DNA of 64,000 bases from Brachyspira murdochii DSM 12563 (GTDB taxonomy: Bacteria; Spirochaetota; Brachyspiria; Brachyspirales; Brachyspiraceae): assembly GCF_000092845.1 (NCBI RefSeq), contig NC_014150.1:2479510-2543509 (forward strand), in the 5' to 3' direction. Positions 17,843-26,675 of the stretch are shown piece by piece. How positions within the stretch are numbered: the stretch's first letter is position 1; each line of letters opens with the position of its first letter. The notes under the pieces are model-generated. The model ran no database searches, was not told the DNA's origin, and was given only the letters and a program-made list of their open reading frames with translations. The position numbers and the translations under genes were made by a program.

Positions 17843-18309
17843 GCTTTATTTTCTATAAAATCTGTAATTTCTTTATATCCTAAATCTTTGGCTATATTTA
17901 AAGCATCTTTATTATCTTCATTTTTTATGTTCAAATCTGCCCCCTTTTCTATCAGTAACTGAGAGGCTTTTATATTATTATTTTTAACAGCTATAATTAA
18001 TGCACTGTCTCCTCTGACATCAGTATCATTAATATTAGCACCATTTCTTATTAAAAAGTCAATAGTATCTATAGCTCCGTCTTCTGCAGCATACATTAAA
18101 GGAGTTTTATTACTGAAATCTTTAGAATTAATATTTATTCCAGAGGCAAGAAGTCTTTTTATTTTAGACAAGTCCCCGTAAAGACAGGCTATATGTATGC
18201 TTTCAGAGTTTTCTATTTTTATGTTTTTGGTAATTTTTTTGATAATAGGCCACAATATAACAACAGCTACTATTATTACTATAATCAGAGTATTAATATT
18301 GATATTCAT
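17836..18309 (-). CDS. membrane-anchored ankyrin-repeat protein
   Basis: 157 residues: a membrane segment at residues 5-24 and then about four ankyrin repeats (ESIHIACLYGDLSKIKRLLASGININ, KTPLMYAAEDGAIDTIDFLIRNGANIN, DSALIIAVKNNNIKASQLLIEKGADLN, and a shorter last repeat). Ankyrin repeats bind proteins; the partner is unknown. The repeat domain should face the periplasm or cytosol depending on orientation, which the flanking charges do not settle. It lies 69 bases from dhaM on the same strand. The ribosome-binding site is weak (GGAA). Confidence 0.82.
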   Translation of the reverse strand: MNININTLIIVIIVAVVILWPIIKKITKNIKIENSESIHIACLYGDLSKIKRLLASGININSKDFSNKTPLMYAAEDGAIDTIDFLIRNGANINDTDVRGDSALIIAVKNNNIKASQLLIEKGADLNIKNEDNKDALNIAKDLGYKEITDFIENKAK

Positions 18310-18378
18310 TTTTTATTCCAGTTATTATATTATATAATAAACAATAGACATTTGTTAATGTAAAATATGGTTTTTTAT

Positions 18379-19830
18379 CTATTTTTTTAAATAAATAACT
18401 TTTCCTTCTTTATTTTTAGTATCTATTATTATTTCTTTACCCTTTAACTGCATAGCATATGGGTATATTATATAAGGTACATTCAATGATTTTAATAATA
18501 TAGCAGCATGAGACATTGCACTTCCGTTAATAGATATAACTCCTTTTATATTTTCGCCTATTTCTGTTACTATAGAAGCATATATATTGTCTACTATAAG
18601 TATTACATCATCTTCTTCCGGTAAATTTATTTTCATATTCAATAAGTATTTTAATACCTGATAAAGTATATCCTCTACATCATATTTTCTTTCTTTTATA
18701 TATCCGTCATCTAATGAATCAAAACTTTTGAATATATTTCTCATCACTTTATTGTATGAATAAGCAGCTGAATATTTTTTATCTTCTATTAAGCTGTAAA
18801 CTTCTTTTAGGGCATAATCATCAAAAAGCATTGATATATATGTTTCAAATATTAAATATTCATTGTTCTGCAATTTCTTTTTTTCTATGATGCTTTTTTG
18901 TTCTAGAAGATCCTTTTTTACATTTTCAATTGCCAATTTAAATTTTTCTTTTTCAGCCTCTATATCTTTTACATATTCTTTTTTAACATTTATATCAAAG
19001 TACATATATGTAGCTTTACCGCTTACAAATCCATCGCATACAACTTTATAATTACTTTCTATATCTTTATCTTTTGACTGTTGAGTTTTGTATTTTGTTT
19101 CAAATTTTCCGTTTACCAAATATTCAAATCTTTCTAATACCTCTTCGGCATCAGCACCCTTAGCATAAATCTCCATTACATCGCCGTATTCTATATTGAG
19201 CAATGTTACTTTAGTTATACTGTCAGCAGATACAGGCGGTTTATGTTTTGTTTTATTAGAAATAAATACTTTACTTTTTGAGTTTGCTATTATATTAATA
19301 AACATAAATACTGGTCTTGCATGAAAACCGTTTTCTAAAAGTATTTTGTATTCACCTTTTACATAATCTTTAAACTCTATATCATCAAGCAAATCATTAT
19401 TATTTATGGAGTAATCAAACTTATCTTTTACATATGATATTTTAGGTGTTAAACTTTCAAGCGATTCATTAATAACCTCATCAATATTTTTACCCAAAGA
19501 TGATTGTATAGCTGCATTAATGCCGCCTTCTATAAAAGGAGCTGAAGTCATTCTTACATTTTTTGATTTTTCTTCATCAAGCATAGATAAAGCAAGTTCA
19601 GAACTTATCAAGGCACTTCCCAAATCGCAGAATATTATAACTCCGTCATCAGAATACACACTCTCTATAGCATTAAAAACTTCTACAGCATCAGTACCAA
19701 GCTCTTTATGATCATCTCCGCTTCCTCCAGAAAAAGCTATAGGTATATCAGTATTTGTAACTTTTTTTATATATTCAGCTGTAGTTTTAGCAAGATCATA
19801 GCTATGTGAAACAAATATTAAACTAATCAC
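18379..19830 (-). CDS. dhaM: PTS-dependent dihydroxyacetone kinase phosphotransferase subunit DhaM
   Basis: A 483-residue multidomain phosphocarrier that passes phosphate from PEP to ADP bound in DhaL. Domains in order: EIIA-mannose-like domain with the phospho-His at residue 9 (VFVSHS-type FVSHSYDL); HPr-like domain with ENGFHARP (His170); and an EI N-terminal-like domain ending in GSAMSHAAIL (His441). This is the three-domain E. coli DhaM plan, 472 residues there. The start is GTG at 19830 with AAAAGGA upstream. It is the last gene of dhaK-dhaL-dhaM, 37 bases after dhaL. Confidence 0.93.
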   Translation of the reverse strand: MISLIFVSHSYDLAKTTAEYIKKVTNTDIPIAFSGGSGDDHKELGTDAVEVFNAIESVYSDDGVIIFCDLGSALISSELALSMLDEEKSKNVRMTSAPFIEGGINAAIQSSLGKNIDEVINESLESLTPKISYVKDKFDYSINNNDLLDDIEFKDYVKGEYKILLENGFHARPVFMFINIIANSKSKVFISNKTKHKPPVSADSITKVTLLNIEYGDVMEIYAKGADAEEVLERFEYLVNGKFETKYKTQQSKDKDIESNYKVVCDGFVSGKATYMYFDINVKKEYVKDIEAEKEKFKLAIENVKKDLLEQKSIIEKKKLQNNEYLIFETYISMLFDDYALKEVYSLIEDKKYSAAYSYNKVMRNIFKSFDSLDDGYIKERKYDVEDILYQVLKYLLNMKINLPEEDDVILIVDNIYASIVTEIGENIKGVISINGSAMSHAAILLKSLNVPYIIYPYAMQLKGKEIIIDTKNKEGKVIYLKK

Positions 19831-19867
19831 ATTAATTCCTTTTAATATTTTTATTTTGTTAATATTT

Positions 19868-20482
19868 TTATAATATATTTATCAATTCTTTTATCATCAT
19901 ATAAGAGGAAGCAGCACCTGCATCCTGATGCCCTTTGCTCCTCTCTCCCAAATAACTAGCTCTTCCTTTAGTAGCTATCATATCGATTGTAGATTTCATT
20001 CCATTTTCCGCAGATATTAGCACTTCTTTTTTGAAACTTTCTAAATTATCAGCATTATTTTTCATAGCTTCTGCTGCTGGATATAAAGTATCAAGCATAG
20101 TTTTTTCGCCAGCTTTTGATTTTCCTAGTGCAGATATAGCATTTGTACCTTTATTAAATATTTCTGCTATATCATTTAATGATAATTCTTCCTTATTTGA
20201 AGATACACTTACAGCATTAAGAAAGAATGTACCATACAAAGGTCCTGAAGCTCCGCCTACATTTTTTATAAGCATAGCAGCTGTTTGCTTAAATATAGAT
20301 GATATAGAAGCATTATCATCTTTATTAAGTGCCTCTCTTACAAAACCAAAACCTCTGCTTATATTTATACCATGATCAGCATCTCCTATGTCAGCATCAA
20401 GTTTTGTGAGATAATCTTTATTTTCATCATAAACTTTAGAGAGATTAATAAGCCATTCTTTTATTTTTATGCTATTGTACAT
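19868..20482 (-). CDS. dhaL: dihydroxyacetone kinase ADP-binding subunit DhaL
   Basis: Holds the permanently bound ADP that DhaM rephosphorylates, and transfers the phosphate to dihydroxyacetone on DhaK. Seen: LDADIGDADHGINISRG, with the Mg-binding Asp residues, and GGASGPLYGTFF and DAGAASSYMM segments. The start MYNSIKIKEW at 20482 has AAGGAG upstream and gives 204 residues; an ATG six codons earlier would place the Shine-Dalgarno inside the gene. It lies between dhaK (34 bases upstream) and dhaM. Confidence 0.93.
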   Translation of the reverse strand: MYNSIKIKEWLINLSKVYDENKDYLTKLDADIGDADHGINISRGFGFVREALNKDDNASISSIFKQTAAMLIKNVGGASGPLYGTFFLNAVSVSSNKEELSLNDIAEIFNKGTNAISALGKSKAGEKTMLDTLYPAAEAMKNNADNLESFKKEVLISAENGMKSTIDMIATKGRASYLGERSKGHQDAGAASSYMMIKELINIL

Positions 20483-20516
20483 CAATATCTCCTTTTTCAT
20501 TTAAGATTTATTTATT

Positions 20517-21512
20517 TTACATACCCCATCTTAAAGCAGCAGTATGAACAGGATAATCCCATAATTTTAGTATATCATCATTAACTTTTATCAAACTTAT
20601 AGAAGCTCCTGCCATATCTATAGAAGTAACATAATTTCCAATAAGATTTCTTACTATTTTTATGCCTTTTTTTTCAGCTATTTTTTGAACATCATTGTAT
20701 AATATATAAAGTTCCATCAAAGGAGTAGCTCCCATACCATTAACCATACATATAACTTCATCTCCGTCTTTATATGGTATATCAGAACATATTGCCTCCA
20801 TCATAGTTTCAGCAATTTTTTGAGAGCTTATTAATTTTATTCTTTCTCTTCCAGGCTCTCCATGTATTCCTATTCCCATTTCTATTTCATCATCAGATAT
20901 ATCAAAAGTAGGTTTTCCAACAGCAGGTACTGTGCATGAAGTTAAAGCCATACCCATAGAACGTGCATTTTCTTTGCAGTAATTAGCATATTCTAAAACT
21001 TTATCTATATTATCTCCTCTTTCAGAAGAAGCCCCGCAAATCTTTTCAAAAAATACTGTAGCACCAACTCCGCGTCTTCCAGTGGTATACAAACTATTTT
21101 TTACAGAAACATCATCATCTATAATAATACTTCTAACATCAATATTTTCAGCTTTACAGAGGTCTTCAGCCATTTGGAAGTTCATCACGTCTCCAGTATA
21201 GTTTTTTACCAAAAATACAACACCTTTTTCATAATTTACAGACTTAACAGCTTCTTCCATTTGATCTGGTGTAGGTGAAGTAAATATTTCTCCGGGACAT
21301 GCAGCGTCAAGCATTCCGTATCCTACAAAGCCTGCATGCAAAGGCTCATGACCAGAACCTCCTCCTGATATTAAAGCTACTTTACTGCTTTTAGAGGTTC
21401 TTGTTACAAATATAGGGTCATAATTTACTTTTATTAAATTACTATATGCTTTTTGCATTCCCTCAAGTTCTTCTGTTATTATGCTGTTTATATTATTGAT
21501 GATTTTTTTCAT
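20517..21512 (-). CDS. dhaK: dihydroxyacetone kinase substrate-binding subunit DhaK
   Basis: Binds dihydroxyacetone covalently as a hemiaminal through a histidine; together with DhaL and DhaM it makes DHAP from dihydroxyacetone using PEP. Seen: [26 protein letters not shown] (substrate loop) and [11 protein letters not shown], with the covalent His at residue 217 of the 331-residue form. The start at 21512 is preceded by GGAGGATATT; an in-frame ATG at 21524 has no such site. It is the first gene of the minus-strand dhaKLM unit. No DhaR/DhaS regulator or glycerol dehydrogenase gene is adjacent. Confidence 0.94.
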   Translation of the reverse strand: MKKIINNINSIITEELEGMQKAYSNLIKVNYDPIFVTRTSKSSKVALISGGGSGHEPLHAGFVGYGMLDAACPGEIFTSPTPDQMEEAVKSVNYEKGVVFLVKNYTGDVMNFQMAEDLCKAENIDVRSIIIDDDVSVKNSLYTTGRRGVGATVFFEKICGASSERGDNIDKVLEYANYCKENARSMGMALTSCTVPAVGKPTFDISDDEIEMGIGIHGEPGRERIKLISSQKIAETMMEAICSDIPYKDGDEVICMVNGMGATPLMELYILYNDVQKIAEKKGIKIVRNLIGNYVTSIDMAGASISLIKVNDDILKLWDYPVHTAALRWGM

Positions 21513-21789
21513 AATATCCTCCATATATATTTTATGAATTTTATTTTGTACATATATGTTATATTATGTATACTAATAATTATAAATGTAAAACATCTTT
21601 TTGCAAGAGATTATTAGAGATTTTATTATAAATATAATGTAAAAAGTAAAAAGAATATGTAATTTCATTTTGTATATATTGTATGCAGTAAGCTTAATAA
21701 TTATTTTTTATAAATTTATTAAATTTGCTTGCAATTATTGGATAATAATAGTATTATTAATAGAACTTAATATATTAAGGGGTTGTATA

Positions 21790-22515
21790 ATGCTCAAGAA
21801 AATATTTATCGTAACATTAATGTTTGCATTTTCTTTATCATCTGTTTTTGCTCAAGACACTACTACTACTGAAACAACAACAGAATCAGAAGGTAATAAA
21901 CCAAGAGAAGAGTTGTCTCAAAACTTTGTAGATGCTTTGGCTGGTCAAGATGAAAGACTTTTAATATCTGCTATAGAGGGAGGTTCTCCTCAAGTTAAGG
22001 CTTTATGCTTCAAAGCTTTAAGTGAAAAAGGTGCTAATTCAGAAGCTTTATTAGAAGCTATCAATAGATATGTAAGCTATGGTTTGAATGCTCCTAGTAC
22101 TCAAAACTCTGACTCTATGGTTCGCTATCAGGCTTTGCAGGCTGCTAAAGCTGCTAAATCAGAAACTTCTGTAGAATATATTTCTCAAATGTTGTATTCT
22201 GAACAGGAAACTTCTAATATCATAGCTGCTGCTCAGGCATTAGGTGAAATAGGAAGTGCTAAAGGCGTACCTGCTTTGCTTTTCCAGTTAAGATTAGCTA
22301 AAACTCAGGCTATTGTTTATGAAGTTACTGTTGCTTTAGGTAAAATAGGTGATCAGGCTGCTTTAAGCGATTTAATAGATTTAGCTCAAAATGATCAATA
22401 CTTTGTAGTTGTTAGACAGGCTGCTGTTGATGCTATAAAAAACATTAAACCTGCTTCAGGTGATAATGGCGGTTCTTCAACTACTACTACTGATGATACT
22501 GCTGCAGCTCAATAA
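21790..22515 (+). CDS. exported HEAT-repeat protein
   Basis: 241 residues: a signal peptide of about 22 residues (SLSSVFAQ), a Thr/Glu-rich linker (DTTTTETTTESEG), then PBS/HEAT-type alpha-helical repeats (SPQVKALCFKALSEKG, SMVRYQALQAAKAAK, SNIIAAAQALGEIGSAKGVPALL, AIVYEVTVALGKIGDQAALSDLI, FVVVRQAAVDAIKNI) and a Thr/Asp tail. The start at 21790 follows AAGGGG; upstream in-frame ATGs lack a site and a signal peptide. HEAT repeats serve as scaffolds; the partner is unknown. A hairpin terminator follows. Confidence 0.82.
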   Translation: MLKKIFIVTLMFAFSLSSVFAQDTTTTETTTESEGNKPREELSQNFVDALAGQDERLLISAIEGGSPQVKALCFKALSEKGANSEALLEAINRYVSYGLNAPSTQNSDSMVRYQALQAAKAAKSETSVEYISQMLYSEQETSNIIAAAQALGEIGSAKGVPALLFQLRLAKTQAIVYEVTVALGKIGDQAALSDLIDLAQNDQYFVVVRQAAVDAIKNIKPASGDNGGSSTTTTDDTAAAQ

Positions 22516-22540
22516 TTAAGACATTAATTTTATTTTAATA

Positions 22541-22575
22541 AAAAAGCCTATCAGTAAAATGGTAGGTTTTTTTAT
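22541..22575 (+). terminator. terminator of the HEAT-repeat gene
   Basis: Stem AAAAAGCCTATCA / TGGTAGGTTTTTT with a 6-base loop and a long T-tract. Confidence 0.88.
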
Positions 22576-22918
22576 GCTTTTTATATTTATAAATTATAAA
22601 ACTAATATTTTACAATTTATTATTTTAGTATATAAAAATATATGCTTAGTTTGCCTAAGTCACCAAAGCGGGGTGTAGTTTGTATGTACCAACAATACCA
22701 AATGGTGCTTCCTTAAGTTACGAAAAAAGTTGGAGGATTTTTCTAAAAGCTAGTACTCATAATTAATGAATAGAATTAGTTTTGAAACAAGTCTGATAAT
22801 TTTTTGTTATTGGAAAAATATTATTTTGCGATAATATAATAATTATAACTTGATAAATAAAAATTTAGCTGTTACAATACCGCATTAATTTTTATAATAA
22901 ATATTTTAAGGATTATTG
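22576..22918. other. intergenic region with a degenerate repeat remnant
   Basis: No gene. A locally GC-richer stretch at about 22650-22740 differs from the surrounding sequence, and the dispersed motif AGTTTTGAAACAAGTCT occurs at 22778-22794. The ribosome-binding site AAGGATT of the ABC gene lies at the end. Confidence 0.5.
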
Positions 22919-23929
22919 ATGATAAAAGTTGATAATATAGTTAAATATTATGGAGAACATCTTGCTCTTAAAGGTGTATCTTATTCTATAAATAAGGGAG
23001 AAATAGTAGGATTTTTAGGACCTAACGGAGCTGGTAAAAGCACTATGATGCGTATAATTACTGGTTATCTTCCTGCTACAAGCGGATACGTTTATTTAGA
23101 TGATTATGAAGTATATGATAACCCTATAGAAATAAAAAAAAGAATAGGATATATGCCAGAAAATGTTTCTCTATATACAGAAATGACTGTAATAGACTAT
23201 TTAAGATTTTGTGCCAAACTTAAAGGCATACCTAGGAAACATATAAAAACTGCTTTGGAAAATACTATAGAAATTACAGGGCTTACAAAATATAGAAATA
23301 GAATAATAGGTCATTTATCAAAAGGGTATAAGCAGCGTACTGGAATAGCTCAGGCTATAATTCATGATCCTGAGGTTTTAATATTAGATGAGCCTACAAG
23401 CGGACTTGACCCTAATCAGTTAATAGAGGTAAGATCACTTATCAAGAGTTTGGGGGGAACTAGAACTGTTATACTTTCTACTCATATATTAAGCGAAGTA
23501 GAAGATACCTGCGAAAGGGCTTTGATTATAGACAGCGGAGAATTAATCGCTGAAGATACTATTGAAGGTTTAAAAATGGCTATGGATAGAGAGATATTGG
23601 GAGGAAATATCGAACTTAAAGTGGCTGGAAGATATAATGACGCTCTTTTATGTGTGAGAGAAGTTAATGGAGTAGTACAGGCTGAGGCTAATGCTTTCGG
23701 AGATATAATTATAGAATGTGAAAGAGGTAATGATTCTAGGGCGGCAATAGTTAAACATTTGGTTAATAATAACTTTGATGTTTTAGAAATCAGAGCTAAA
23801 GAGAGATCTTTGGAAGAGGTATTTATTTACTTCACAGATAAAAAGAAAAATGAAGATTTTGATAAATCTAAATATATAAGAGATGAAATAGTTTCTTATA
23901 ATGATAATAAAGAAAAAACTGATAATTAA
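22919..23929 (+). CDS. ABC transporter ATP-binding protein (GldA-like)
   Basis: 336 residues. Seen: Walker A GPNGAGKST, signature LSKGYKQR, Walker B VLILDEPTSGLDP and the switch His in LSTHIL, then a C-terminal extension of about 100 residues like the DUF4162 domain of GldA/NatA-type exporters. The ATG at 22919 has AAGGATT upstream. The permease gene begins 16 bases after the stop, so the two form one exporter. Homologues export unknown substrates; the gliding-motility name comes from Flavobacteria and should not be read as a function here. Confidence 0.9.
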   Translation: MIKVDNIVKYYGEHLALKGVSYSINKGEIVGFLGPNGAGKSTMMRIITGYLPATSGYVYLDDYEVYDNPIEIKKRIGYMPENVSLYTEMTVIDYLRFCAKLKGIPRKHIKTALENTIEITGLTKYRNRIIGHLSKGYKQRTGIAQAIIHDPEVLILDEPTSGLDPNQLIEVRSLIKSLGGTRTVILSTHILSEVEDTCERALIIDSGELIAEDTIEGLKMAMDREILGGNIELKVAGRYNDALLCVREVNGVVQAEANAFGDIIIECERGNDSRAAIVKHLVNNNFDVLEIRAKERSLEEVFIYFTDKKKNEDFDKSKYIRDEIVSYNDNKEKTDN

Positions 23930-23945
23930 TGTTTAAGGGGTTAAG

Positions 23946-24653
23946 ATGAGAAATATATATGTTGTATTTTCAAGAGAGATTCAGTCCTTTTATGTATCGC
24001 CTTTGTATTATATATTAGGATTTATATATTTAGCTTTGACTGGATACTTTTTTACTATAGAAGTTTATTATAGCAGATTGGCAGTTATGGAAAACACTAT
24101 GTATAATATAGGTTTTTTTACAATACTATTTCTTTCTATTCTTTGTATGAAACTTATAGCTGAAGAACGTGCTTCTGGTACATTTGAGCTCATAATGACT
24201 GCACCTATTACTTCTTTGCAGTATGTTTTGGGTAAATATTTATCAGTATTAGTTGTTTATGCTTCTCTTCTTGTTATGACTTTTGTTTATCCTATACTTC
24301 TTATGGTATTCGGAAAACCTGATATAGGAGTTATATTCAGCGGATATTTGGGATTATTTCTTTTAGGTACTGCAATACTTGGACTTGGTCTTATTGCTAC
24401 AAGTATATCTAAAAGTCAATTAGTTGCAGCTATTTTGGGTGTTTCTATGGGAGTATTTGCCTACATCATAAATTGGCTTAGTGAAATGTTTACTGGAGCT
24501 AGCAAAATATTAAATGCTATTTCCATCACTACATATTTTTCGGATTTTACTAAGGGTATGATAGATATACAAAATGTAATATTCTTTTTTATTTGGGCTG
24601 TTGCTTGTATAGCAATATCTACTATGTTTGTAGAGTCATATAAATGGCAGTAA
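23946..24653 (+). CDS. ABC-2 type permease (GldF-like)
   Basis: A 235-residue permease with six membrane segments and the signature cytoplasmic loop MKLIAEERASGTFELIMTAPITSLQYVLGKYLS of GldF/NosY-type ABC-2 permeases. AAGGGG precedes the ATG. It pairs with the ATP-binding gene just upstream. In many Bacteroidetes and spirochaetes a GldG-like large membrane component follows; here the next gene is an ankyrin protein. Confidence 0.88.
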   Translation: MRNIYVVFSREIQSFYVSPLYYILGFIYLALTGYFFTIEVYYSRLAVMENTMYNIGFFTILFLSILCMKLIAEERASGTFELIMTAPITSLQYVLGKYLSVLVVYASLLVMTFVYPILLMVFGKPDIGVIFSGYLGLFLLGTAILGLGLIATSISKSQLVAAILGVSMGVFAYIINWLSEMFTGASKILNAISITTYFSDFTKGMIDIQNVIFFFIWAVACIAISTMFVESYKWQ

Positions 24654-24686
24654 TTTTATAAATCTATTAAAAAGGGCTTTGTCAAA

Positions 24687-25262
24687 ATGTCTGATATAGT
24701 TGAGTATGTAAAAAATAATGATTTTGAAAATGTGAAAAAATGTTTGGAAGCTGACAGCAGTTTATCTGATGCAAGAGACGAAGAGACTAAGTTTACATTA
24801 CTTATGATATGTGCTAAAAAAGGTTATTTTGATATAGCCAAAATTTTAGTAGAAGAAGGTGCTAATATCAATGCAAGAAGCAAAACTGGTATAACTGCAT
24901 TGATGTTTGCCTGTGCAGAAAAGCAGAAAGATATTGCTGTATATTTAATAGATTCTGGTGCTGATGTCAATTTGAGAGATAAGCCATTATTTTCAGCTCT
25001 TCTTTATGCCGCTCTAACAAAAGAATATGATATAATAAAAGCATTAATTGATGCTGGTGCTGATGTTAATGCTAAAAATTTCAAACTTGTAACGCCTTTA
25101 ATGTTTGCCGCTGGAATTGGAGATATTGATACTATTAAACTTTTAATAGAGAATGGTGCTGATATAGAACATAAAAATAAAGACGGCGAAAGGGCTTTAG
25201 AGTTTGCTATTCGTAAAGAGCAGAAAGAAGCAGCAGATTATTTAAAAACTCTCTGTAAATAA
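24687..25262 (+). CDS. cytosolic ankyrin-repeat protein
   Basis: 191 residues with no signal peptide and about five ankyrin repeats (for example FTLLMICAKKGYFDIAKILVEEGANIN, ITALMFACAEKQKDIAVYLIDSGADVN, VTPLMFAAGIGDIDTIKLLIENGADIE). It follows the permease gene by 33 bases and may be cotranscribed, so a link to the exporter is possible but unproven. AAAGGG lies upstream of the ATG. Confidence 0.85.
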   Translation: MSDIVEYVKNNDFENVKKCLEADSSLSDARDEETKFTLLMICAKKGYFDIAKILVEEGANINARSKTGITALMFACAEKQKDIAVYLIDSGADVNLRDKPLFSALLYAALTKEYDIIKALIDAGADVNAKNFKLVTPLMFAAGIGDIDTIKLLIENGADIEHKNKDGERALEFAIRKEQKEAADYLKTLCK

Positions 25263-25508
25263 CTTTTTATTTTTTGATATACAAAAAAATTAAATAATTA
25301 TACTTTCTAATATCAAATAAAAAGTAAATATTATATTTATAAAATATGCTTAATTATCTATAAATGTATTTAAATCATAAGTATTTACATCATCTTTATA
25401 AAAATCTTTTATCTTATCAATTATAATTAATAAAAATCTTATTTGAATTTGACTAATTGTTAAATATATATTATACTAATTAGTAATTATTATTAATAAG
25501 GATATATT

Positions 25509-26501
25509 ATGAACAATGGTAAAAAAGAAACAGTTATACTTTTTAATATGGGAGGAGCTAATAGCATAAAAGAAGTAAATACATTTTTAATCAATATGTT
25601 TAATGATTATCATATATTAAATATAAAAAATAGTTTTATGAGAAGCATTATAGCAAAGAAAATAGTAAATAAAATTAAGCCTGATGTAATAAAACATTAT
25701 GAAGCAATAGGAGGAAAATCGCCAATAAATGAATATACAGAAAAACTAGTTAATAAACTAAATGAATTGGATAATTCAAAAGATTATAAATACGCTATGA
25801 ATTATAGTAATCCTTTATCTTATGATATATTAAAAAAATTAAAACATGATAATGTGAGAGAAATTACATTATTTAGCATGTATCCGCAGTATTCAGAAGT
25901 TACTGTAAAATCATCATTAGAAAGTATTTATAAAGCTATGAAGAAATTAAAATATAATCCCAAAATAAATATAATAGACAGATATTATGACAATGAATAT
26001 TATAATAATGCTATAGTAGAATTAATAAAAGGAAGTATGATAGGAAAAGATATTAATGAGTATATATTAATATTTTCAGCTCATTCAATACCTAAAATGT
26101 ATATTGATAAAGGAGATCCTTATAAATATGAATGCAATTGCAATGCAGAGATATTAAAAGAGAAACTTTATAAAGAAGGATTACATTTTAAAGATATTGT
26201 ACTTTCTTATCAATCAAAGATAGGAAAATTAGAATGGCTTTCTCCTACTACAATAGACACGATAAAAAAATACAGAGGCGAAAAATTAATAATACATCCT
26301 TTGGCATTTACTATAGATAATTCTGAGACAATTTATGAGATAGATATAGAATATAGAAAAGAAGCATTAAATAAATACGGTATCAAAGATTTTATATTAT
26401 GCCCTTGTTTAAATGACAGCACATATTTTGCCAAAACTATTATTGAATTATCAAAAATGAATAAAGAACTTAATATTAGTTATAGTAAGAAAATTATTTA
26501 A
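25509..26501 (+). CDS. hemH: ferrochelatase
   Basis: Inserts ferrous iron into a porphyrin (protoporphyrin or coproporphyrin). 330 residues, normal for the bacterial enzyme. Seen: the opening ETVILFNMGGANSIKEVNTFLINMF, an EAIGGKSPI loop, the catalytic His192 in FSAHSIP followed by KGDPY, then SYQSKIGKLEWLSPTT, and the catalytic Glu274 in DNSETIYEID. AAGGA lies upstream. The family is divergent but all signature blocks are present. No other haem gene is in the window, and it stands alone between AT-rich gaps. Whether it works on an imported porphyrin or another tetrapyrrole is open. Confidence 0.85.
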   Translation: MNNGKKETVILFNMGGANSIKEVNTFLINMFNDYHILNIKNSFMRSIIAKKIVNKIKPDVIKHYEAIGGKSPINEYTEKLVNKLNELDNSKDYKYAMNYSNPLSYDILKKLKHDNVREITLFSMYPQYSEVTVKSSLESIYKAMKKLKYNPKINIIDRYYDNEYYNNAIVELIKGSMIGKDINEYILIFSAHSIPKMYIDKGDPYKYECNCNAEILKEKLYKEGLHFKDIVLSYQSKIGKLEWLSPTTIDTIKKYRGEKLIIHPLAFTIDNSETIYEIDIEYRKEALNKYGIKDFILCPCLNDSTYFAKTIIELSKMNKELNISYSKKII

Positions 26502-26675
26502 TAAATAGCACTTTTTTATATTTTTTTAGTTTTATATACTGATATGTAATTTTATAGTAAATAAAAAATATTAAAATATTATAATGTATAAAATATTTTT
26601 ACTTTTGTAGTTTACTTTTAATTTATATATGATATAACTTTATAAAATTAAAAATATAGTTTGTCGGAGAAGTTT

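Noticed and set aside
22640-22800. A tRNA or other structured RNA in the GC-richer patch
   Set aside because: No cloverleaf or conserved T-loop was found; the patch looks like a degenerate repeat remnant.
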